DNA from: Fontibacterium abundans
GTDB taxonomy: Bacteria > Pseudomonadota > Alphaproteobacteria > Pelagibacterales > Pelagibacteraceae
Assembly: GCA_965235095.1 (NCBI GenBank)
Contig: OZ249405.1
DNA: 64,000 nt
Direction: 5' to 3' (one strand)
Positions 57,025 through 64,000 of this stretch are shown one piece after another; position 1 is the first letter of the stretch; each line of letters opens with the position of its first letter. A program made the position numbers and the translations under genes. Below the pieces are notes generated by a model, which saw only the letters and a list, made by a program, of their open reading frames with translations, searched no databases and was not told where the DNA came from.

Positions 57025-58482
57025 ATGAAAATTGAAAAAAAATCAATATTTGAATATTTTGAGGAACATAAAACAAAATTAAAATTTATATATGAAATAG
57101 ATAATAGAAAAAAAAAAAGCTTTCATGATGTAATTGAAACTGTTTATAAATTAAAAAATAATTATAGTTTTAAAAAAAAAAAAATTTTATGTATTTTGCC
57201 TAATTGCATATCTTATATTGAATTTTTTCTTGCAATTACTTCGTCCAAAGGAGTTTTCGTGCCCATACCATTCTTTACAGAAAAAAATGAAATAAAAAAA
57301 ATTTTAGAATTTATTCAACCAGACATTATTCTTTCTGATGGTAGTAAAGATTTAAAATTTTTTAAAAAAGAAATCATAAATATTAATCATATTTTAGGTC
57401 ATGAGATTTATAAAAAAAATATAATTAGAAATGACTTGAAAGATTTGGCTTGTATCTATTATTCCTCAGGGACAACTGGAAACCCCAAAGGCATTATGTA
57501 TTCTCATGAAAATATGCTGTCACTAATTGATTCTATCAATAAAGATTTTAAATTCGGACACAAAGATAAACATCTTGTCTTTCTGCCATTTGGACATACA
57601 GCATCAATAAATTATAATATTTTACCTAGTTTAATGGTTGGATCTGAGTTATTTATTTCTGGTGGATTTGCAAACATAGGGGTAAATTTTTTTAATATAC
57701 TTAAAAAATATAAAATAACTTACACCCAAATAGTCCCCTCTATTTTATTTATGCTAAACAAGATGAATATAAATATTAGTAAAATAAAATTTAATAATCT
57801 CAAATTTATTGGATGCGGATCTTCATTTTTGCCATTATCAAAACAAATTGAATTTATTAGTAAATATAAAATTAAAGTTGCAAATTTGTATGGTTTATCG
57901 GAAACTGGGCCGACTCACTTAGATGATCCAAGAGAAAAAAAGTGGAAGCCAGGAACCATAGGCAAACCTCTCTCTGTATGTAAATTTAAGCTAGATAAGA
58001 AAAACAATATTCTAATTAAGGGAAAAAATGTTTTTGTTGGATATTATAAAAACAAACAACTATTCAAAAAATCTTTTACAAATACAGGATGGTTTATTAC
58101 CGGCGATATAGGTAAAGAAGAAAAAGGTAACATCTTCTTTTTGGACAGATCTAAGGATCTCATTATTAAAAACGGAATAAATATTGTTCCCGGGGAAATA
58201 GAAGAAGAAATATATAAAACAAAAAAATTCTTAGAATGTTGCGTGGTGGGAATTGATGATGAAATTCAAGGTGAGGAAATTGCAGTAGCTATTAAACCTA
58301 ACAATTCTAATTTAAAATTTAATTTATTGGTGGATTGTATTAAAAAACAATGTAAAAAAAATCTTAGCAATTATAAAATGCCAAAATATTTTTATTTATT
58401 AGACGACTTTCCCAAAACTGCTTCTGGTAAAATTAAAAGAATAATCATTAAAAAAAAACTTAACTTAGTATTTAATAAATAA
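57025..58482 (+). CDS. AMP-forming acyl-CoA/acyl-ACP ligase
   Basis: The 485-residue ANL-superfamily enzyme has the P-loop Y-S-S-G-T-T-G-N-P-K-G (about 146-156), L-Y-G-L-S-E-T-G in the middle, T-G-D-I-G-K (hinge Asp) and the catalytic Lys in K-T-A-S-G-K-I-K-R. It activates a carboxylic acid as acyl-AMP and moves it to a thiol, here probably the neighbouring ACP. It starts 4 bp after the ACP gene. Confidence 0.88.
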   Translation: MKIEKKSIFEYFEEHKTKLKFIYEIDNRKKKSFHDVIETVYKLKNNYSFKKKKILCILPNCISYIEFFLAITSSKGVFVPIPFFTEKNEIKKILEFIQPDIILSDGSKDLKFFKKEIININHILGHEIYKKNIIRNDLKDLACIYYSSGTTGNPKGIMYSHENMLSLIDSINKDFKFGHKDKHLVFLPFGHTASINYNILPSLMVGSELFISGGFANIGVNFFNILKKYKITYTQIVPSILFMLNKMNINISKIKFNNLKFIGCGSSFLPLSKQIEFISKYKIKVANLYGLSETGPTHLDDPREKKWKPGTIGKPLSVCKFKLDKKNNILIKGKNVFVGYYKNKQLFKKSFTNTGWFITGDIGKEEKGNIFFLDRSKDLIIKNGINIVPGEIEEEIYKTKKFLECCVVGIDDEIQGEEIAVAIKPNNSNLKFNLLVDCIKKQCKKNLSNYKMPKYFYLLDDFPKTASGKIKRIIIKKKLNLVFNK

Positions 58483-58487
58483 TCCCG

Positions 58488-59480
58488 ATGAAAACTATAT
58501 GCGGTCTAAATGGATTTGGTAGATTCGGTATTCATCTTTTAAAGTATTGGTTAGAAAATATCTCCATCTCGGAATTTGAAATAAAATTTATTAATGATGA
58601 TACACTTGATCAAAAAAATATTTTGAAAATAATACAAGAGGATAAAAAAATAAATTTTAGTAATTATAAAGTTTCATTAGAAAATGAAATCTTATTGATA
58701 AAAAATAAAAAAAATAAAAATAGCTATGAAATAACCTGTACCCACACTAGCTCTGAAGATATTACTTGGATAGGAAAACCAAAAATTTTTTTTGAAGCTT
58801 CAGGAAAGCACACATCCAAAAATAATTGTTTAAAATTTTTAAAAAATAACACTAGTCATGTAATAATCTCAGCTACATCACATGACGCTGACCAGACTCT
58901 AATATATTCATATAATCATGATCAATTTGAAATTGGCAATAAAGTAATCTCTTACGGCTCATGTACAGTAAATGCATACGTGCCTTTTGCTGCCTATATT
59001 AATAAGCACTTTTATATTAAAGATAGCAGTGTAAATATAATTCATAACATACCAGGATATAAACTTGATAAATTTAATACTATAGAAAAAAGAATATGCA
59101 CCCTGGAGAAATCAGGACCAAAGCTTTTGAGCTTTCTAAATAATGATAATTTTAATGTTGAATATTCACTAATTCCTTATACAGGAGTGTCGTCAATTGA
59201 CTTAAGATTTTCAGTTCAAAATAAGATTACTTTAGAAAAATTTATAAAACATTTGAAGAAAGAAATTGATGTTGGTGAACTTAAAAATATTTATGGTTAT
59301 TCAAACAAAGACTCAGATCCAAATAACTTTAATTTAACAAAAAATAGTATGGAAATAATAATTCCAAATATAGCTATAAAAAATCAAAATATCTATGTGC
59401 ATGGATATTTTGATAATGAAAATTCTGTAAATAGATTTTTTGATTTGTCTAATTATATAATTAAAAGATTATCATTATAA
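58488..59480 (+). CDS. Glyceraldehyde-3-phosphate dehydrogenase-like protein (divergent)
   Basis: The 330-residue protein keeps the GAPDH fold: N-G-F-G-R-F-G (NAD, residues 8-14), I-N-D-D-T, the nucleophile Cys159 in S-Y-G-S-C-T-V-N and His186, at exactly the normal 27-residue spacing. The phosphate-binding R-V-P-V segment is L-I-P-Y and the S-T-G-A-A-K motif is lost. Thiol chemistry is therefore kept, but the usual phosphate pockets are changed. It sits between the AMP ligase and the acyltransferase and is not the housekeeping enzyme. It may act on an acyl-thioester or semialdehyde. Confidence 0.83.
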   Translation: MKTICGLNGFGRFGIHLLKYWLENISISEFEIKFINDDTLDQKNILKIIQEDKKINFSNYKVSLENEILLIKNKKNKNSYEITCTHTSSEDITWIGKPKIFFEASGKHTSKNNCLKFLKNNTSHVIISATSHDADQTLIYSYNHDQFEIGNKVISYGSCTVNAYVPFAAYINKHFYIKDSSVNIIHNIPGYKLDKFNTIEKRICTLEKSGPKLLSFLNNDNFNVEYSLIPYTGVSSIDLRFSVQNKITLEKFIKHLKKEIDVGELKNIYGYSNKDSDPNNFNLTKNSMEIIIPNIAIKNQNIYVHGYFDNENSVNRFFDLSNYIIKRLSL

Positions 59481-59490
59481 TATTAAGTAT

Positions 59491-60246
59491 ATGCTCCTTG
59501 ATAAAAAACAAATAGATTGTTTTTTACACAAATTAAATATTAAAAAAGATGATACCATTTTTTTTCACGGTAACTCCATGGGAATATCTCAGGTTAAGGG
59601 CTCAACACCAAAAGAAAAAACAGATTTTTTTTGGAAATGTGTAAAAAAGTTTATTGGTGAAAAAGGTACTATTATTGTTCCAAGCTTTACATATAGCATC
59701 AATAAGACAAAAATATTCGATATAAATAAAAGCAAAAGCAAAATAGGCCAATTTAGCGAAGACTTTAGACAAAATAATCTTTCAGGAAGATCTAGTGACC
59801 CAATATTTAGTGTGTGCACTTATGGCAAAGAAAAAAAAATAAAAAAAATTCCTTATTATAATTCTTTTGGGAAAGATTCAATATTTGGCTACCTTTATTC
59901 AAATAATGTTAAATTAATTTGTCTAGGCTGCGGTCTAGAGGCGGTAACTTTTATTCATTATGTCGAGCAAGTCCTAAATGTACCCTATAGAAAATTTAAA
60001 ATATTTAATGCAAAAATTATAAATAAAAAAAGAAAAATTATAAATAAAAAAATAAAGTTTTTTTGTAGAATAGATAATAAAAATTATAATTATAATTTTA
60101 ATATTCTAAAAAAAGAAATGGTAAAAAAACATAAAATCCGCACTACAAACTTTGGAAGAATTAAAAGTTATAGCTTTAAGGCTAGGGATTTTTTTTCAGT
60201 TTGTAAAATTTTAATAAAAAAAAATAATAGAATACTAATAGATTAA
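59491..60246 (+). CDS. AAC(3)-family N-acyltransferase-like protein
   Basis: The 251-residue protein follows the aminoglycoside 3-N-acetyltransferase fold: F-F-H-G-N-S-M at the N-terminus, G-T-I-I-V-P-S-F-T, I-G-x-F-S-E-D-F-R with the S-S-D-P-I-F-S-V loop, and F-I-H-Y-V-E with the conserved His. In sugar islands members acylate the amino group of an amino sugar. It closes the ACP-ligase-GAPDH run by 10 bp and could move the acyl group made there. It is not expected to be a resistance gene. Confidence 0.82.
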   Translation: MLLDKKQIDCFLHKLNIKKDDTIFFHGNSMGISQVKGSTPKEKTDFFWKCVKKFIGEKGTIIVPSFTYSINKTKIFDINKSKSKIGQFSEDFRQNNLSGRSSDPIFSVCTYGKEKKIKKIPYYNSFGKDSIFGYLYSNNVKLICLGCGLEAVTFIHYVEQVLNVPYRKFKIFNAKIINKKRKIINKKIKFFCRIDNKNYNYNFNILKKEMVKKHKIRTTNFGRIKSYSFKARDFFSVCKILIKKNNRILID

Positions 60247-60391
60247 ATTTGCCTATAATGAATAATAATTTTAATGAAAATAGATTTAATATGTTTGTTT
60301 GAACTTTAGAATTATATATAGTTGAATTTATAGAAGATAATGCTCGCTCAATCAAAGTTAAGTAATATTTACTTGATTTAAAAAAATTAAA

Positions 60392-61672
60392 ATGAACATA
60401 GGTGAAAATATTTATTTATTAGCAAAAACCTTGTGGCCTTTGAATCGAAGTATTACCGGAGGTGGGGTCAGGGAAACCTTATCTATTATTAAAGAAATTA
60501 TTCCTAAATTGAATATTTTTGAAGTTAAATCTGGGACAAAAGTTTTTGATTGGATTATACCTAAAGAGTATCATGTTCATGATGCATATATAATTACTCC
60601 AAAAGGTAAAAAAATATGTTCATTTAAAAAAAATAACCTTAATTTAGTTGGTTATAGTATCCCTGTTCGAAAAAAGTTAAGCCTTGCTCAATTGCAAAAA
60701 CATCTTCATTCTTTACCCGACCAGCCAGGGGCCATCCCATATGTTACATCATATTACAATAGGGAATGGGGATTTTGCTTATCTCAAAAACAGCGAGAAA
60801 AATTAGAAGAAGGGCAGTACGATGTTTGTATCGACAGTGAATTGTTTAATGGTTCATTAACGTATGGAGAACTACTTATTAAAGGAAAATCACAAAAAGA
60901 AGTTTTTTTATCAACTTATGTTTGTCACCCATCCATGGCAAATAATGAACTTTCCGGTATTACTGTTGCAACATATTTAGCAAAGTGGTTAAGCGAGTTA
61001 AAAGTAAGACATTATACATATAGATTTGTATTTATTCCCGAAACAATTGGGTCAATTGCATACCTTAGTAAAAACTATATCAATTTGAAAAAAAAAGTTT
61101 TTGCAGGGTTTAATATTTCATGCGTAGGTGATGAACGTACTTATTCTTATCTGCCTTCCCGTAATGGCAACACTATTAGCGATAAAGTGGCAAAGCATGT
61201 TCTTAAATGGATTGATCCTGATTACACAAGCTATACATGGTTAGATAGAGGTAGCGATGAACGTCAATATTGTGCCCCAGGAATAGATTTACCAATAGCA
61301 TCAATTTTAAGAACAAAGTATGGACAGTACCCCGAGTATCACACATCTCTTGATAACCTAGATAAAGTTGTCACACCAAAAGGATTGGAAGGCGGTTATT
61401 GGGCTTTAAGAAGAGCTTTGGAGCTTCTCGAGCAAAACAGGGTTTATAAAATTAAAGTTTTGTGCGAGCCAAAATTAGGAAAAAGAGGTTTGTATCCAAC
61501 ACTTTCTACCAAAAAATCAGGAAGAGAAGTTCAAACAATGATGAATTTTCTTAGCTTTTGTGATGGTGAACATTCATTAGTAGACATAGCTGAAAAAATT
61601 AATCTTCCAGCCTGGGATTTATACGAATTAATAGAAATATTGATTTCACATGATTTAATTTCACCAATTTAG
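60392..61672 (+). CDS. DUF4910 (M28-like) aminopeptidase-domain protein
   Basis: The 426-residue protein begins with L-W-P-L-N-R-S-I-T-G-G-G-V-R-E-T-L and has a zinc-peptidase-like core with H-P-S-M-A-N-N-E-L-S-G, I-P-E-T-I-G-S and Y-H-T-S-L-D-N. A C-terminal winged-helix-like part (residues about 360-426) follows. This is the DUF4910/DUF2172 architecture of polysaccharide islands, with an unknown substrate. Its DNA is clearly less AT-rich than the genes to the left, so it may have a different origin. It stops 21 bp before the similarity to 23S begins. Confidence 0.83.
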   Translation: MNIGENIYLLAKTLWPLNRSITGGGVRETLSIIKEIIPKLNIFEVKSGTKVFDWIIPKEYHVHDAYIITPKGKKICSFKKNNLNLVGYSIPVRKKLSLAQLQKHLHSLPDQPGAIPYVTSYYNREWGFCLSQKQREKLEEGQYDVCIDSELFNGSLTYGELLIKGKSQKEVFLSTYVCHPSMANNELSGITVATYLAKWLSELKVRHYTYRFVFIPETIGSIAYLSKNYINLKKKVFAGFNISCVGDERTYSYLPSRNGNTISDKVAKHVLKWIDPDYTSYTWLDRGSDERQYCAPGIDLPIASILRTKYGQYPEYHTSLDNLDKVVTPKGLEGGYWALRRALELLEQNRVYKIKVLCEPKLGKRGLYPTLSTKKSGREVQTMMNFLSFCDGEHSLVDIAEKINLPAWDLYELIEILISHDLISPI

Positions 61673-61702
61673 TTAGTTATTGATAAAAAAAAACTGTAGT
61701 GT

Positions 61703-61888
61703 CGGGTAGCTAAATACGGAAGAGATAATCGCTGAAAGCATCTAAGCGAGAAACTCACCTCAAAACTAGTTCTTCCTATAGAGCCGTCGTAGACTACGAC
61801 GTTGATAGGACGGGTGTGGAAGCGTGGTAACACGTTAAGCTTACCGTTACTAATAGCTCAATTGGCTTGATTTATGCACTGAAAAAAT
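61703..61888 (+). repeat. 186-bp direct repeat, copy 2: detached 3' end of 23S rRNA
   Basis: It is identical to 39669-39854. It lacks the rest of the 23S gene and therefore cannot make a ribosomal RNA on its own. Left of it two mismatches extend the similarity to 61694; on the right the native outer stem (39860-39880) is not present. The orientation is the same as the real 23S gene, so recombination between the two copies would remove or insert 22,034 bp. Confidence 0.97.
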
Positions 61889-62023
61889 ATTTTGTCTAAA
61901 AACTGTATGATTTCTTAAGGTATAATAATTATAATCTCTACACTATTAATTGTGAAAATAGCGAACCATTTTCAGAAAAATAGATTGCTCCCTTTCTGCA
62001 GTAAATATAAAAAATTTAAAAAA

Positions 62024-62824
62024 CTAAAAAAAATAGATACCCTGACCACTTGGTAGAGTAAGTGGTCGGCTTTTTTTTATTTTATCAAAATATCGATCTA
62101 TATGTTGTCTTTGAGTTTTTGCTGTAGCGAATGCATAATCATCAAGCAATAAAATACTTCCTGGTTGCATTGATCTAATAAAAAAATTAATTGCAGAAAC
62201 TTCTGGAATTGGATTGTTCATGTCAATATGTAAAAAATCAGGTGACTTAAATTTTTTTGGTATCCGGTCAAGAGATGCTGGTATACTTCCTTCTATGAAG
62301 TGAACTCTTTTCTTTAATGAACTAAATCTTTTTTTTATAACTGATAATGTAGAACCCCCATAAGCTTTTGTGATGTATTCCCCCTTCCTACCTTTTTTTG
62401 GAACCAAACTCATATCCACGCCACTAAAAGTATCCATTAGTAAATAAATAGATTTATTGTAATTATTCTTTAATTTTTTTGTTTTTGAATGCTTGATGTA
62501 GTTTGTAAATACTTTTAATGTATGTCCTTCTCCCACTCAACACTCTACATAAATTATTTTTCTTTTTTGTATAAGCATTTTTAAAATTATGCACGCAATA
62601 TACAATCTCCATTCATGATATAATGGATGGATAAATTCTTTTTTAGAATCTCTAATGGATTTTTGGAACGCGATATCTGTTGATCCACCAAAAATATGAC
62701 TGGTAACAGTCCCATCTTTAAAATATTTTGGTATCACGCCATGAAATAAATTTTTATTGGTATAAAAAAAAAGTATACGAATAAAGTGACTAATATAATT
62801 AAGCGGATTAAGAAATTTTTTCAT
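62024..62824 (-). pseudogene. TylF-like SAM methyltransferase interrupted by one TGA
   Basis: Two neighbouring minus-strand frames, 62537-62824 and 62024-62536, are in the same frame and join across one TGA (62537-62539). Read through, the protein is one family member. Residues before the stop end I-I-Y-V-E-C and continue V-G-E-G-H-T-L-K-V-F, where the usual family sequence is V-E-C-G-V-G-E-G. A GGA glycine codon changed to TGA explains this. Later motifs include L-H-I-D-M-N-N and L-L-L-D-D-Y-A, typical of TylF/macrocin-type O-methyltransferases. With the stop the gene is probably dead, or made only by readthrough. Sequencing error is also possible. Confidence 0.8.
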
Positions 62825-63084
62825 AAAAAGCTACTATAAATTTTATTTACTTTACCTTGTGTATAGCTAAATTTATCAGAAATCAAAAATAAAGATAAGA
62901 ACTCAATGTCATTAACTTACACACTTAGCCTGCAGAACTATTTTATAAACATAGGACTTAATTAAGAGTTTTTATTAGATAATGGTCAATTAATATACAA
63001 GAAAACTTTTGAAGAGTTAATAAAAGTTAATTATCAATTTAGAGAAAATCTTATACAAGTATAGATTAAATACTTATAATAATA

Positions 63085-64000
63085 ATGAAAAAAGTTTTAG
63101 TAACAGGTGCTGACGGTTTTATAGGTTCTCATTTAACGGAGATGCTAGTAAAGCAAGGATATCATGTCAAAGCTCTTTCTCAATATAATTCATTTAATAA
63201 TTGGGGATGGCTAGAGAATGTAAATTGCAAAAAAGATATTGAAATATTAAATGGTGATATTCGAGACGCTCATTATTGCAAAATGATCTCAAGAAATGTG
63301 GAGATAATTTTTCACTTAGGGGCACTTATAGCAATTCCTTTTTCTTATTTAGCCCCAGATAGTTATGTGGAGACCAATATAAAAGGTACTTTAAATATTT
63401 GTCAAGCAGCAAAAGAAAATGGAATTTCAAGATTAATTCACACTTCTACAAGCGAAGTATATGGAACTGCTCAATATGTTCCAATTGATGAAAAACACCC
63501 TTTGTATGCGCAATCTCCATATAGCGCTAGCAAGATAGCTGCAGATGCAATGGCTATGAGTTTCTATAATTCATTTGATTTACCAGTTACAATTGCAAGA
63601 CCTTTTAATACCTATGGACCCCGTCAATCAGCTCGTGCAATAATTCCAACAATTATTACTCAAATTGCTTTAGGTAAAAAAGAAATTAAATTAGGAGATC
63701 TGTCTCCTACTCGAGATTTTAATTACGTTGAAGATTGTTGTCGTGGATTTATTATGCTTGCAGAGAGTGAAAAGACAACTGGCGAAATCGTTAACATCGG
63801 CTCTAATTCAGAGATAAGTATTGCTGATATGCTTAAATTGATTAAAGAGTTAATGTCTAGCAATGTTACATTTATTAATGATGAACAGAGAAAGCGACCT
63901 AAAAAATCAGAAGTATATAGACTTTGGTGTGATAATAAAAAAATTAATAAACTAGTTGGATACAAACCTCAGGTTAGTATTCAAGAAGGATTAAAAAAAA
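63085..64000 (+). CDS. legB: LegB-like NAD-dependent 4,6-dehydratase (cut at window end)
   Basis: From the ATG at 63085 the frame is open to the edge (at least 305 codons). It starts K-K-V-L-V-T-G-A-D-G-F-I-G-S-H-L-T-E. It contains A-L-I-A-I-P-F-S-Y, the T-S-T-S-E-V-Y-G-T-A-Q region, Y-S-A-S-K and R-P-F-N-T-Y-G-P-R-Q-S-A-R-A, all strongly like LegB, the GDP-GlcNAc 4,6-dehydratase of legionaminic acid synthesis. The legionaminic pathway probably continues to the right. Confidence 0.88.
   Translation, partial: MKKVLVTGADGFIGSHLTEMLVKQGYHVKALSQYNSFNNWGWLENVNCKKDIEILNGDIRDAHYCKMISRNVEIIFHLGALIAIPFSYLAPDSYVETNIKGTLNICQAAKENGISRLIHTSTSEVYGTAQYVPIDEKHPLYAQSPYSASKIAADAMAMSFYNSFDLPVTIARPFNTYGPRQSARAIIPTIITQIALGKKEIKLGDLSPTRDFNYVEDCCRGFIMLAESEKTTGEIVNIGSNSEISIADMLKLIKELMSSNVTFINDEQRKRPKKSEVYRLWCDNKKINKLVGYKPQVSIQEGLKK

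Noticed and set aside
56750..57076. Minus-strand hydrophobic frame of 108 codons opposite the ACP gene
   Set aside because: Reverse-reading of Lys/Asn-rich codons gives Phe/Leu/Ile, so the apparent membrane protein is an artefact. The ACP is clearly real.
59491..60246. AAC(3)-like gene as an antibiotic-resistance gene
   Set aside because: Its position behind ACP and ligase genes in a sugar island and its divergence fit amino-sugar acylation much better.
62537..62539. TGA recoded as tryptophan or selenocysteine
   Set aside because: TGG is used for Trp and TGA ends other genes in the window (for example trpF). The family has Gly here and no selenocysteine element is visible.

Overview
The window is AT-rich DNA from a streamlined marine alphaproteobacterium of the SAR11 type (Pelagibacterales or a close relative). 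The evidence is the tightly packed gene order, a TPP riboswitch in front of a ThiV-like symporter, a single 16S-tRNA-Ile-tRNA-Ala-23S operon without an adjacent 5S gene, and a surface-polysaccharide island starting straight after the 23S gene. That last arrangement is what is known as hypervariable region 2 (HVR2) in Candidatus Pelagibacter. The exact subclade cannot be fixed by eye; the 16S does not look like a typical subclade Ia sequence.

Layout. (1) 1-8516, minus strand: a ten-gene run, aroA-cmk-rpsA-ihfB-pyrF-trpF-trpB-trpA-accD-folC (folC runs off the left edge), with many overlapping starts and stops. (2) 8608-14674: mixed housekeeping genes (FYDLN protein, rlmN, an MBL lipoprotein, a hydroxyacid dehydrogenase, a LOG protein, a SAF-domain oxidoreductase, a DUF1476 ATPase-zeta-like protein) and a possible 23-residue membrane peptide. 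(3) 14747-21408: a sulfur block with metY, an OsmC protein, metX, a cysteine synthase, a YeeE/YedE transporter, a periplasmic two-domain sulfurtransferase and a divergent Lrp/AsnC regulator. It looks built to take up reduced sulfur and turn it into cysteine and methionine. (4) 21554-34798: a porin with a clear terminator, TPP riboswitch plus thiV, a cation-diffusion transporter, an ene-reductase, mutT, ubiG, lysC-ispG-prfA-prmC, a DUF4167 protein and an M23 peptidase. (5) 34799-39882: the rRNA operon with promoter, boxB/boxA-like leader and long processing stems for 16S and 23S.

(6) 39914-64000: the accessory island. A ThDP enzyme is followed by a six-gene plus-strand operon (methyltransferase, MDR dehydrogenase, RmlD-like reductase, WbuC cupin, Zn-type C-methyltransferase with an 11-G tract, SDR). 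A convergent minus-strand operon has two sugar-nucleotide epimerase/dehydratases, a split transketolase and a HAD-kinase fusion. A heptose-like module (SIS isomerase, fused nucleotidyltransferase-kinase, HAD phosphatase) and a TIGR04372 glycosyltransferase follow. Then come a gene-poor stretch, a four-gene acyl cassette (ACP, AMP ligase, GAPDH-like enzyme, AAC(3)-like acyltransferase) and a DUF4910 peptidase.

The most striking structure is a perfect 186-bp direct copy of the 23S 3' end (39669-39854) at 61703-61888, 22,034 bp downstream of the real one and directly after the DUF4910 gene. Beyond it the island continues with a methyltransferase gene broken by one in-frame TGA and a partial legB (legionaminic-type sugar). 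The repeat makes the 22-kb segment look like a cassette inserted or exchanged at the 23S tail. No integrase, transposase or tRNA attachment site is visible, so rRNA-anchored homologous recombination is the simplest explanation. The acyl cassette is the best candidate for a little-described pathway: it could activate a small acid on an ACP and attach it to an amino sugar of the surface glycan.
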